A model generated the notes under the pieces. That model did no database searches. It was not told the origin of the DNA and saw nothing but the letters and a program-made list of their open reading frames with translations. A program made the translations under genes and the position numbers. From Bacteroidia bacterium (GTDB lineage: Bacteria > Bacteroidota > Bacteroidia > UKL13-3), in NCBI GenBank assembly GCA_025454875.1, contig JALONP010000011.1, positions 1 to 64,000 on the forward strand: a stretch of 64,000 nt of DNA, given 5' to 3'. Of the stretch, positions 53,524-62,287 are shown one piece after another; the stretch's first letter is position 1, and every line of letters begins with the position of its first letter.

Positions 53524-55701
53524 TCAAAACCAATACCCCAAATTCAAGTAATAAAACAAGGAACTATGTTGGTTAGAGCGGTTAATGGCAAACTGAATGG
53601 GGCCAATAGGGCTGCGGTACTCGTAAGCCAACCCTCCCGATACCATCAGTTGTTGCACAGAAAGCATTCCTTCTAAATCGTTGCTTTTTTGTGCTACTTC
53701 ACCAATCAACGAAAGGTAATTGGCAGGGAATAAGTTAAACGTTGGCTTGGTTTTAAAATGGGCCACATTTACACTAACAATCTCTGCAAACTCAAGTCCA
53801 CCAAAAGGAATATAGTTTTTAAAACGCATGTCCAACATTCCACCAACCGAATTCACAAATTGAAAATTACCGTTAACATAATTGTCATCGTTTAAGCCAA
53901 TATTTACATAATTGCTCCAATGCAAGCGCCTGTAAACCCGCGTATGCCATTCGGTTCGCAACAACATTCCTGCCCACGATTGATTTAAATCAAAATCATT
54001 ATTGGCCCAATACAATTCAAACAAGGTGCGTGTACCACGAGTTGGAATATACATATCATCGCGGGTATCGTTTCGGAAAAATGTATTCAATACATAGGCA
54101 GTTCTGGCATTATTGAGTTGGGTCATATTGTCTTGAAACAAAAAAGCATCGGTGCGGTTCGATACCTGATCAATGCCAATACCCATACCGAAATACCTGT
54201 GGTTGTTTACATTGTATTTTGCTTTGGCATACACTGACGAAAACACACTGTACGCAGTAGAAATTCGATTGCCATTTTGGTAAAAACCTTGGCGCACATT
54301 GTTTACCGAAGCGTCTAAACTCAACGATGGTTTGTACCGCGATTGAAAAATATAACTTACATCAATACGGGGCATTGACGAAAGGCGAATATCTGCTTTG
54401 AGTGTACCACCTTTAAACAATACCCTTCGGTATTGCAATCCCAACAGCAAACTTGCCTCATGGTAATTGTTGTAGTTAATGCCTGCGTCAAACTCACCCC
54501 TTGCTTTCTCCAATACATTTACAACCAACTGCCCGCCTTTGTGTGATGGATTGTAATGGTATAAAATACGCTCAAACAAGTTCGTATTTTCAATATCAGC
54601 TATCAGGTTCTCAATTTGTGCAGCGCTCAAAGTATCACCTTCGTACGTTTTAACAATGGATTGCAGTTGAGAAGCATTCACGTTTTTAAGCCCGGTGATT
54701 TGGATTGAGTTAACAGGTAATTTTTGTTGCAGCTTGGCCGTATCCGTTTTGATAAAAGGGGCAGGCGCATTGCCATAAATTTGTTGGTACAACTGCCTCA
54801 AGGCATCTATTTGCAGCCTTGCGCTGGCTTCACCTAACTTTACAATGCTATCACCCATCTCAAAATCCAACGGACTAATGCCATCCAATTTGGGTTTGAT
54901 ATTGATGGACAAAAACTTTTGCTCTTCGGGGTAATTTTGGTAACCATGCAAAAACATCGATTCCATCATAATATTTACAAACGAGCCTAACTCTTCTTTG
55001 GTTGATTTAGCGCCCACATCAATACCAATAATGTAATCAGCGCCCATGGCAACAGCCTCTGCAATTGGGTAATTTTGGGTAAGGCCTCCATCCACCAAAA
55101 TGTGGCCATCAATTTCGATGCTGGTGAACAAAGAAGGAATAGCCATACTTGCCCTGATTGCATCTGGAAGTGAGCCATTGTTTAGCAATACTTTTTCACC
55201 CGTTTGAATATCGGTTGCAATGCAGGCAAATGGAGTAGGAAATTGGCTAAAGTTGGTAATACCCGATGCAGGCAAACACAATCGGGTAAGCATATTGTGA
55301 ACCTTGTTTCCTTTTACCAAGCCACTATACGAAATAAACTTGGTGCCCTCAAAATTGAATTTTAACAAATAACGATCAAACCGCTCGCGTTCAATGCTGT
55401 TTAAGTTTACCCGCGATTGTTTATCGTAAACCACATCGTTCCAATCAGTGGTTGCCACAATTTTTTCGAGTGTATCGCTACGGTAACCAATGGCATACAA
55501 CCCACCAATTACGCTTCCCATGCTGGTTCCAGTAATAATATCGGGCTTAAATCCAACTTCCTCAAGTACCTTTAACACACCCACATGCGAAAATCCCCTT
55601 GCTCCTCCGCCACTAAGCACAAATGCTACCTTGGGTTTTTGTGCAATGCCAATTAATGTGGTATAACAAAATATAAGTGTAAATATGATTCGAGGTACCA
55701 T
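53524..55701 (-). CDS. Patatin-like phospholipase with C-terminal beta-barrel
   Basis: 725 residues. Signal peptide ending LIGIA, a patatin domain with oxyanion motif GGGARG (31-36), nucleophile S60 in GTSMGS and D204 in DGGLTQNYP, a POTRA-like region (about 330-400, IQITGLKNVNASQL), then a long barrel (to 725, ending in an aromatic residue, YWF). The whole architecture is like patatin-type Vd autotransporters such as PlpD. It probably displays lipase activity at the cell surface. I start at the ATG at 55701. Confidence 0.92.
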   Translation of the reverse strand: MVPRIIFTLIFCYTTLIGIAQKPKVAFVLSGGGARGFSHVGVLKVLEEVGFKPDIITGTSMGSVIGGLYAIGYRSDTLEKIVATTDWNDVVYDKQSRVNLNSIERERFDRYLLKFNFEGTKFISYSGLVKGNKVHNMLTRLCLPASGITNFSQFPTPFACIATDIQTGEKVLLNNGSLPDAIRASMAIPSLFTSIEIDGHILVDGGLTQNYPIAEAVAMGADYIIGIDVGAKSTKEELGSFVNIMMESMFLHGYQNYPEEQKFLSINIKPKLDGISPLDFEMGDSIVKLGEASARLQIDALRQLYQQIYGNAPAPFIKTDTAKLQQKLPVNSIQITGLKNVNASQLQSIVKTYEGDTLSAAQIENLIADIENTNLFERILYHYNPSHKGGQLVVNVLEKARGEFDAGINYNNYHEASLLLGLQYRRVLFKGGTLKADIRLSSMPRIDVSYIFQSRYKPSLSLDASVNNVRQGFYQNGNRISTAYSVFSSVYAKAKYNVNNHRYFGMGIGIDQVSNRTDAFLFQDNMTQLNNARTAYVLNTFFRNDTRDDMYIPTRGTRTLFELYWANNDFDLNQSWAGMLLRTEWHTRVYRRLHWSNYVNIGLNDDNYVNGNFQFVNSVGGMLDMRFKNYIPFGGLEFAEIVSVNVAHFKTKPTFNLFPANYLSLIGEVAQKSNDLEGMLSVQQLMVSGGLAYEYRSPIGPIQFAINRSNQHSSLFYYLNLGYWF

Positions 55702-55790
55702 AGGCTTAAGGCTAAACAATGGTACAAAAAATTACAGCCAAACACAACGATGCATTTAGCCGCTCCCGTGAGTTGTTGGGATAAGCAAAT

Positions 55791-58697
55791 TTAGGATGCC
55801 AACAACTGGGTTGCCTTGGCTAGTGCGTTCGAGAGTCCCGCTAGGTTGTTGCCTCCGGCTGTTGCATAAAACGGTTGACCGCCACCTCCACCTTGAATCT
55901 CTTTGGCCAACTCTTTAACCATATTGCCTGCATGTAATTTTTTATCGGCTACAATATTGTCGCTGATAATAATGCTAAGCATGGGTTTGCCATTGAGTTC
56001 ACAACCCAATACACAAACCAAGTTTTCAACTTCGGCTTTTAACTGAAATGATAAGTTTTTTAATTGTTCGGCAGAAGCAATTTCAATTTGTTCAATCAAA
56101 ACATTGTACACGGGAGTGCTGGTAATTTTGCTTTTGAGTGCTTGTTTTACCATCCCCGTTTTTTCATTTTCAAAAACATCCAATTTCTTTTGCAATTCAG
56201 CTTTATCAGCAAGCAATTGCTCCACTGATTTTTTCACGTCTTTGCTTGTAAGCAGTTGTTTCAACTCATTAACCAATGCAAATTGTTGGTTAACCAATTG
56301 CTCCACTGCTGCACCTGTTATGGCTTCTATCCTGCGCACACCTGCGGCAACCGCTGCTTCGCTGGTAATTTTAAAATACCCAATTTGACCCGTAGCTTTC
56401 ACATGTGTGCCTCCGCACAACTCGCGTGAGTACGTTTCGTCAAACGTAATTACCCGAACACTTTCGCCATATTTTTCGCCAAACAACATCATGGCGCCCA
56501 TGGTTTGTGCTTCGGCAATAGGCACATTTCTGCGTTCATCCAATGCAATGTTTTCACGAATTTTTTGGTTTACGATGTGTTCTACTTTCGCCAATTCCTC
56601 ATCAGTCATTGCAGCAAAATGCGAAAAATCGAAACGCAGGTATTCATCATTTACCAAACTTCCTTTTTGTTGCACATGTGTGCCCAATACCTGGCGTAAG
56701 GCCGCATGCAATAAGTGTGTGGCACTGTGGTTGCTTTCGGTTGGTTTGCGTTTGGTTGTGTCAACTTTGGCAGTAAATACTCCTTCTAAATTCTCGGGTA
56801 ATGTATCTGCAAAATGAATAATCAAATTGTTCTCCTTTTTGGTATCCACAATTCGTAATTCGTAATTCGCATTTCGTAATTCCCCTGTATCGCCAACTTG
56901 CCCACCACCTTCCGGATAAAAAGGCGTTTGGTTAAATACCAATTGAAAGCTTTCTTTTCCTTTGGCTTTTACCTTGCGGTATTTCACAATCTGAATTTCT
57001 GCTTCAGTTGCATCGTAACCCAAAAATAGAGTTGGCTTTTCTTCAGCAATTACCACCCAATCATCGGTAGTAAGTTCAGTTGCTTTGCGTGAGCGGGCTT
57101 TCTGTTTTTGAAGTTCTTCTTCAAAACCAGTTTTATCAATATCAAATCCTTTCTCTTTAGATATTAGTTCAGTTAAATCATAAGGGAAGCCATACGTATC
57201 ATATAATTCGAAGACGAATTTTTTCGAGAATAACCTTTCGATTTTTGCGTTTTTTAGTTCTTCACCATATGAATACCATACATGAGTGTCTACAGAATTC
57301 TCAAGGCTCCCAACTGATTTTACAATAGCATCTTTATTAAACGATCTCTGAATTATTAGTTGATGAGATGAAGGTAGATCTGAATCTAAATCAAGATTAT
57401 TAACTGTATATACATTTCCATCTAAAGTTTCTATATTGTAAATAAAATAATCACCGATAGGTGTTATAAAATAATTATATTTTGATTTAGCATCACCTAT
57501 TTTGTAGTAATCTACTAGGAAATCAAAGTATAACTTGTTAATATATTCCTTAATCCGTTGTAACCCCTTTTCCAACGTCTTCAAAAAACTCACCTCTTCT
57601 TCTTTAATCACCTTTACCACAAACTCCTTTTGTGCGTGCAACTCGGGGAATACATTTTGAAAACTATCGGCAATCAGCTCCGCAAGCTTGCACAAAAACG
57701 GTTCTTTTAGATTTAAAAATTGGTATTGGTAACGCACTGCCCTGCGCAAAATTCTGCGTATTACATAACCCGCTCCATTGTTGCTTGGCAATTGTCCATC
57801 GGCAATGGTAAAGCAAATAGCCCTTATATGATCAGCCATTACACGCATCGCAATGTCTTGTTTGGTATCGCCAAAAGTGTATTTTACTCCACTGTGTTTT
57901 TCAATAAACTGAATGGTGGGTACAAACACATCGGTATCATAGTTGGATGATTTGCCTTCAATAGCGCGCACCAAACGCTCAAAGCCCATTCCGGTATCTA
58001 CGTGTTGGGCAGGTAATTTTTCTAAAGAGCCATCAGCCTTGCGGTTAAACTCCATAAACACGTTGTTCCAAATTTCAATCACCTGCGGATGGTCGTTGTT
58101 AACCAATGTTTTCCCATCTACTTGTGTGCGCTCAGCATCTGGTCTTAAATCAATATGAATTTCGGTGCATGGTCCGCACGGACCTGTATCACCCATTTCC
58201 CAGAAATTGTCTTTTTTGTTTCCATTTAAAATACGGTCTTCAGCAATCCATTTTTTCCAATTATCATAAGCTTCTTGGTCAAATGCCAATCCCTCTTTAG
58301 CATCACCTTCAAAAACGGTAACATACAACCTGTCTTTAGGCAATTTGTACACCTCGGTTAACAATTCCCAAGCCCATTCAATTGCTTCTTGTTTAAAGTA
58401 ATCGCCAAAACTCCAGTTACCAAGCATTTCAAACATGGTATGGTGGTAGGTATCCACACCCACTTCTTCCAAATCGTTGTGTTTGCCGCTTACGCGCAAG
58501 CATTTTTGGGTATCAACCACACGTTTGTATTTGGCGGGTTCGTTTCCCAAGAACCAATCTTTAAATTGGTTCATCCCTGCGTTGGTAAACATGAGCGTTG
58601 GATCATTTTTAACAACAATGGGTGCTGATGGCACAATGGTATGTCCTTTACTTTCAAAGAATTTGAGAAACGTGTTGCGTACTTCTGCTGCTGTCAT
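55791..58697 (-). CDS. alaS: Alanyl-tRNA synthetase, with an unusual insertion
   Basis: 968 residues, against about 875 in most bacteria. Class II catalytic core at the N-terminus (TFLKFFESKGHTIVPSAPIV, FTNAGMNQFKDWFLG), tRNA-recognition domain, editing domain with SNHSATHLLHAA and CGGTHVKATGQ, and a C-Ala domain with GGGGGQP. Between FLKTLEKGLQRIKEYIN and FELYDTYGFPYDL there are about 105 residues (388-492) where relatives have about 20. The insert is AT-rich (about 26% GC by hand count of 180 nt; a flanking line gives 42%). A short stretch in the editing domain, at 56851-56882, matches an intergenic repeat. All catalytic motifs remain, so the enzyme should be active. Confidence 0.95.
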   Translation of the reverse strand: MTAAEVRNTFLKFFESKGHTIVPSAPIVVKNDPTLMFTNAGMNQFKDWFLGNEPAKYKRVVDTQKCLRVSGKHNDLEEVGVDTYHHTMFEMLGNWSFGDYFKQEAIEWAWELLTEVYKLPKDRLYVTVFEGDAKEGLAFDQEAYDNWKKWIAEDRILNGNKKDNFWEMGDTGPCGPCTEIHIDLRPDAERTQVDGKTLVNNDHPQVIEIWNNVFMEFNRKADGSLEKLPAQHVDTGMGFERLVRAIEGKSSNYDTDVFVPTIQFIEKHSGVKYTFGDTKQDIAMRVMADHIRAICFTIADGQLPSNNGAGYVIRRILRRAVRYQYQFLNLKEPFLCKLAELIADSFQNVFPELHAQKEFVVKVIKEEEVSFLKTLEKGLQRIKEYINKLYFDFLVDYYKIGDAKSKYNYFITPIGDYFIYNIETLDGNVYTVNNLDLDSDLPSSHQLIIQRSFNKDAIVKSVGSLENSVDTHVWYSYGEELKNAKIERLFSKKFVFELYDTYGFPYDLTELISKEKGFDIDKTGFEEELQKQKARSRKATELTTDDWVVIAEEKPTLFLGYDATEAEIQIVKYRKVKAKGKESFQLVFNQTPFYPEGGGQVGDTGELRNANYELRIVDTKKENNLIIHFADTLPENLEGVFTAKVDTTKRKPTESNHSATHLLHAALRQVLGTHVQQKGSLVNDEYLRFDFSHFAAMTDEELAKVEHIVNQKIRENIALDERRNVPIAEAQTMGAMMLFGEKYGESVRVITFDETYSRELCGGTHVKATGQIGYFKITSEAAVAAGVRRIEAITGAAVEQLVNQQFALVNELKQLLTSKDVKKSVEQLLADKAELQKKLDVFENEKTGMVKQALKSKITSTPVYNVLIEQIEIASAEQLKNLSFQLKAEVENLVCVLGCELNGKPMLSIIISDNIVADKKLHAGNMVKELAKEIQGGGGGQPFYATAGGNNLAGLSNALAKATQLLAS

Positions 58698-58790
58698 CTA
58701 TCGGTACTGTTGCTTTAAACGGTTATTAACTGTATTTTCGTTTTTTGGGCTTATGCAAAGCAATGCTTTATTTAGGCCTCAAACAAAAGG

Positions 58791-59756
58791 ATGGCAAAAA
58801 TAAAATACTTTTACAATCCCAATAGCCTCGATTTTGAGAAAGTTACCACCAATGTGCGGGGCGTGGTGATTAGGGTATTTGGTTTTTTGTCGGCCAGCAT
58901 AGTGGCGGGCCTTATTTTAATGCTGGTGGCATACAACTATATCGACTCACCAAAGGAGCGCATCCTAAAAAGGCAACTCGAAGATTACCGCACACAAACC
59001 AAGTGGATTAACCAAAAGGTAAACACCCTCAACGATAAACTTGCCGATTTACAAGATAAAGACCGCAGCATTTACCGAGCCATTTTTGAAGCCGAACCTA
59101 TGGATATTGACTCAGGTGTGCAGTATGATGCCAATGCCAACTACGAAATTATGATGGCTTCTAATCCTGCAGAGCAAATGCAATCGCTGCAAGCCCGATT
59201 GGATAATTTACTTGAGATGGCCAACTTGCAGCAGCGCTCCTTTATCCAATTGGAACAGCTGGCTTCTCGCAAAAAGGAGTTTTTAGCCTCAGTGCCTGCT
59301 ATTCAACCCGTTTCAAATAAACGCTTGCGTAAAATGGCCTCTGGTTTCGGATACCGGCTTCATCCTATTTACAAAACCTATAAAATGCATGAAGGAGTGG
59401 ACTTTACAGCGCCAACCGGAACACCCATTTACGCCACAGGCAATGGCCGTGTAATTAGCGCAGGACCCGATCGAGGTTATGGGAACTGTGTGGTCATTAG
59501 CCATGGATTTGGATACCAAACACTTTACGGGCATATGTACCGAATTAAAGCGCGTGTTGGGCAACAGGTAAAAAGGGGGGAGCTTATTGGCTATGTTGGC
59601 AATACAGGATTGTCATCGGGTTCTCACTTGCATTATGAAGTAATTAAAGGCGGACGCAAAGTGAACCCAATTAACTTCTTCTTTAACGACTTAACCGAAG
59701 CTGAGTACCAAAGCATGCGGGAACTTGCCCAACGACCAGCACAGTCATTTGATTGA
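58791..59756 (+). CDS. M23-family (LytM) peptidoglycan endopeptidase
   Basis: 321 residues. An N-terminal membrane anchor (about 25-48), coiled coil about 55-95 and 125-165, and a C-terminal LytM domain. Zinc ligands and catalytic residues are all present: H200 and D204 (MHEGVDFTAP), and H279 and H281 (GSHLHYEV). It probably acts in the periplasm in cell division or elongation. It is divergent from alaS and upstream of a MerR gene. Confidence 0.94.
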   Translation: MAKIKYFYNPNSLDFEKVTTNVRGVVIRVFGFLSASIVAGLILMLVAYNYIDSPKERILKRQLEDYRTQTKWINQKVNTLNDKLADLQDKDRSIYRAIFEAEPMDIDSGVQYDANANYEIMMASNPAEQMQSLQARLDNLLEMANLQQRSFIQLEQLASRKKEFLASVPAIQPVSNKRLRKMASGFGYRLHPIYKTYKMHEGVDFTAPTGTPIYATGNGRVISAGPDRGYGNCVVISHGFGYQTLYGHMYRIKARVGQQVKRGELIGYVGNTGLSSGSHLHYEVIKGGRKVNPINFFFNDLTEAEYQSMRELAQRPAQSFD

Positions 59757-59800
59757 TGAATGTTGTGAATGTTCAATGATGCAGGCTACATAATACGATT

Positions 59801-59853
59801 AACTTAAAACTCAACACTCAACTCTTAAAACTGAACACTCAGAACTTAACACC
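59801..59853 (+). repeat. Degenerate ~10-bp array between the M23 and MerR genes
   Basis: AACTTAAAACTCAACACTCAAC and TGAACACTCAGAACTTAAC words, related to the runs at 46339 and 53461. Confidence 0.5.
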
Positions 59854-59873
59854 ACCAAAAGCATTTCCACCCA

Positions 59874-60203
59874 ATGACTGACCAAATCGAAAAAAAATAT
59901 TACACTATTGGAGAGGTTTCAAAAATGCTCAACGAAACACCTTCATTAATTCGGTTTTGGGAAAAAGAGATTCCCCAACTTACCCCATCAAAAACAGAAG
60001 GAGGAACACGCAAATACACGCATGCAGAGGTTGACATGCTCAAACTAGTACATTATTTGGTTAAGCAAAAAGGATATACACTTGCGGGCGCATCGCAATA
60101 CCTTAAAACAAACAAATCAGCAACAACAGAAGCGGCATTGGTGAGTAAACTCGAAAACCTAAAAGCATTTTTGGTTGAACTAAAAAATGCCCTTAAAAAT
60201 TAG
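59874..60203 (+). CDS. MerR-family transcriptional regulator
   Basis: 109 residues. N-terminal winged helix IEKKYYTIGEVSKMLNETPSLIRFWEKEIP, then a hinge with GGTRKYTHAEVDMLKLVHYLV and a KGYTLAGASQYL helix. The effector domain is only about 30 residues, so no ligand type can be named. Such short MerR proteins next to an M23 peptidase are common in Bacteroidota. Confidence 0.9.
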   Translation: MTDQIEKKYYTIGEVSKMLNETPSLIRFWEKEIPQLTPSKTEGGTRKYTHAEVDMLKLVHYLVKQKGYTLAGASQYLKTNKSATTEAALVSKLENLKAFLVELKNALKN

Positions 60204-60270
60204 AATGAATATTCTAAGTCATACTAGTTACACCCAGATAATAGAAAGGACACTTTAGGTCGCTTAACTT

Positions 60271-60408
60271 TTCTTTTTGTTACCTTTTGGTTCTGCAAAA
60301 GGTACTACCGAATGAAATGACTAAGACCTCAAATAACTGCTTCATTCATTCGCGTATTATCAATGTAAAATTTAAAAATAGGTTATTTTTAAATAACATT
60401 GATTGAAC
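60271..60408 (-). repeat. Right arm of the 138-bp inverted repeat
   Basis: Reverse complement of 1-138 with 134 matching positions by eye. It lies in the 60204-60857 spacer, which has no supported gene. A 75-codon ORF at 60584-60808 on the minus strand looks random. Confidence 0.85.
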
Positions 60409-60419
60409 CGAAAAGCAGA

Positions 60420-60502
60420 CCACGAATGCCAAATCAACCTGCATCTTTAGCAAATGCCAACGCCACGCAGGCCGATTCAGGTTGATTTCACACCATTCGT
60501 GG
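60420..60502. repeat. 83-nt two-stem hairpin element
   Basis: Outer stem CCACGAATG / CATTCGTGG (9 bp) and inner stem AAATCAACCTG / CAGGTTGATTT (11 bp), separated by 2- and 5-nt internal loops, with a 36-nt apical loop. It could be a structured RNA or an inverted-repeat remnant. It starts 11 nt after the 138-bp repeat arm. Confidence 0.6.
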
Positions 60503-60693
60503 ACACCCTCCGCACCTTGTGCCACGAAAACAAACTGAATCACTTCTTTTGCCTTAGATGGTTTTGTGTAATAATCAAAGCTTTTATTTAGCGCTGGACT
60601 TCGGTAAGCAACCCACGAACGCAGTGGCTTTGGTTGCGCGGAAAATAAAATATGTAGTTTGTAACAAAAGAATCTTCAGCTTGAACTTTTTGA

Positions 60694-60722
60694 TTACTTT
60701 TTCTTTCCTAGAGAAAAAGTAA
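60694..60722. terminator. 11-bp hairpin with T/A runs
   Basis: TTACTTTTTCT paired with AGAAAAAGTAA across a 7-nt loop. It could act as a bidirectional terminator for pfkA or be part of a dispersed repeat (the sequence GGAGCGGATAGCCCC follows it). Confidence 0.4.
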
Positions 60723-60772
60723 TGCGGGTTTGGAGCGGATAGCCCCAAGAGTAGAGCCAATAGGAGATTAAT

Positions 60773-60852
60773 GCATTTTATAGGTAAAGTAACGGATATA
60801 CATTTCAAATTAAGTAAAATCCATTTTACAGGTGAGGTTAAAGATATACATT
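60773..60852. repeat. Imperfect direct repeat of 32 bp (two copies)
   Basis: 60773-60804 and 60821-60852 match at about 25 of 32 positions, both ending GATATACATT. They lie just past the 3' end of pfkA. Confidence 0.55.
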
Positions 60853-60857
60853 AAAAA

Positions 60858-61829
60858 TTAGGTGTTGAAAATATCCACCAAGCGGAGCAAGTCGGCATTT
60901 AACTTTTTGGTTTTGTGAATGGCATCGTCAAATGAGGTGAACTCCACTTTGTTGTTCACAAGTCCAGCCATTTTATTTGTTTCTCCCCTCAACAACGCTT
61001 CAACGGCAGCATTTCCCAATCGCGAAGCCAATACCCGATCATAAGCAGTTGGCTTGCCACCTCGTTGAATATGGCCCAGTATAGTTACACGCGCATCAAA
61101 CTGTGGGTCTATTTGTTTCAGTTGTTCTACAATTTGCATGGCTCCACCATGTTCTTCGCCTTCGGCAACTACAATAATGCTAAAGGCCTTTTTACTTTTA
61201 TGTGAGCCGGTGAACATATTGACAACCTTTTCCCAATCGTCATTTGACTCAGGAATCAAAATACCTTCGGCCCCACCCGCAATACCGGCTGCAAGCGCAA
61301 TATAACCTGCATGTCGGCCCATCACTTCTATAAAAAATACCCGATCATGAGAATCGGCAGTGTCTCTAATTTTATCAATTGCATCCACCGCAGTGTTAAT
61401 TGCCGTATCAAAACCAATGGTAAAATCAGTTCCATACAAATCATTGTCGATGGTGCCTGGAGCGCCAATACACGGTATTCCGAACTCTTCATAAAACAAT
61501 TTAGCACCCGTAAACGAGCCGTTTCCGCCAATGCAAATAAGCCCTTCAATTTCGTTTTGCACCAAGTTATTGTATGCTTGTTTGCGGCCTTCGGGAGTCA
61601 TAAATGCAGCACTTCGAGCTGTTTTTAAAATGGTTCCACCGCGCTGAATGATATTACTAACCGAGCGTGAAGCAAGCGGCACAATATCGTTCTCAATCAT
61701 CCCAGCGTAACCCCGCATAATACCCATCATTTCTATTTGATGGTAATTAGCAGTACGCACAACCGCACGAACACAAGCATTCATTCCTGGCGAATCGCCT
61801 CCTGACGTAAATACAGCAATACGTTTCAT
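60858..61829 (-). CDS. pfkA: 6-phosphofructokinase (ATP-type length) with Asn at the usual Mg-binding Asp
   Basis: Phosphorylates fructose 6-phosphate in glycolysis. 323 residues. SGGDSPGMNACVRAVVRTA (10-28), ILKTARS, the catalytic PGTIDND with D128, EVMGRHAGYIAL and GHIQRGGKPTAYDR are all present. At residue 103 the motif reads GGNGSF where ATP-type enzymes normally have GGDGS (E. coli D103 binds magnesium-ATP). The codon (61521-61523) is AAC on the coding strand. The next residue is Gly, as in ATP enzymes. This may lower or alter activity. Start ATG at 61829. Confidence 0.93.
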   Translation of the reverse strand: MKRIAVFTSGGDSPGMNACVRAVVRTANYHQIEMMGIMRGYAGMIENDIVPLASRSVSNIIQRGGTILKTARSAAFMTPEGRKQAYNNLVQNEIEGLICIGGNGSFTGAKLFYEEFGIPCIGAPGTIDNDLYGTDFTIGFDTAINTAVDAIDKIRDTADSHDRVFFIEVMGRHAGYIALAAGIAGGAEGILIPESNDDWEKVVNMFTGSHKSKKAFSIIVVAEGEEHGGAMQIVEQLKQIDPQFDARVTILGHIQRGGKPTAYDRVLASRLGNAAVEALLRGETNKMAGLVNNKVEFTSFDDAIHKTKKLNADLLRLVDIFNT

Positions 61830-62018
61830 ATATAGTTATTACCGCTACAAGATAAAGCTAAAAACCAAAAGCGCAACAATACAAACGTGAAGTTTTGGTT
61901 ATCAATTTCTTGTAAGTGTACTTTATACAATTATATCGCTTACTCCACTTATACTGGCTGTGTTTAGGAGCAAAAGTTTAACGCATTCACTTTTTCATTT
62001 GCGTACGTTTTTTTGTTT

Positions 62019-62099
62019 GGGGCTTCAGCGTTTTTCGTTTCACTCACTCGCTGCGCGTGTTTCGCGGTACACGGTACCTTGCTGCACCCGCTAAGCCAA
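62019..62099 (+). repeat. 81-bp structured repeat, copy D (solitary)
   Basis: Same element as copies A-C with a three-base change near the start (AGG to TTT) and one in the middle (TTCCG to TTTCG). The inner GGTAC/GTACC hairpin is intact. It has no 40-bp hairpin partner. The gap 61830-62287 has no other feature. Confidence 0.88.
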
Positions 62100-62287
62100 G
62101 ACGCTGTTCGATTGTGGATGTTAAATGCTAACTTTCACAATGGTCAGTACTAATCATTCACCATCAAAACTTGAGCTTATCCCACCAATCAAACAATACA
62201 CTGCAAATCTTCGTTTACCAAATATGGTTTATCAAAGCATATACACTATTTTCGCCCGCTCATTGAGGCAAGTGATCACGAAATAAA

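Noticed and set aside
57222-57536. Intein in AlaRS
   Set aside because: No N-terminal Cys/Ser nucleophile block, no His-Asn end and the size is below that of mini-inteins; an inserted domain is simpler.
1-60408. 60-kb composite transposon or genomic island between the 138-bp arms
   Set aside because: The interval contains ordinary housekeeping genes (ligA, alaS, uvrB, gatB) and no recombinase; long-range inversion is possible, but a mobile island is not supported.
60584-60808. 74-codon minus-strand ORF
   Set aside because: Crosses a hairpin and dispersed-repeat sequence; composition looks random and no family is evident.
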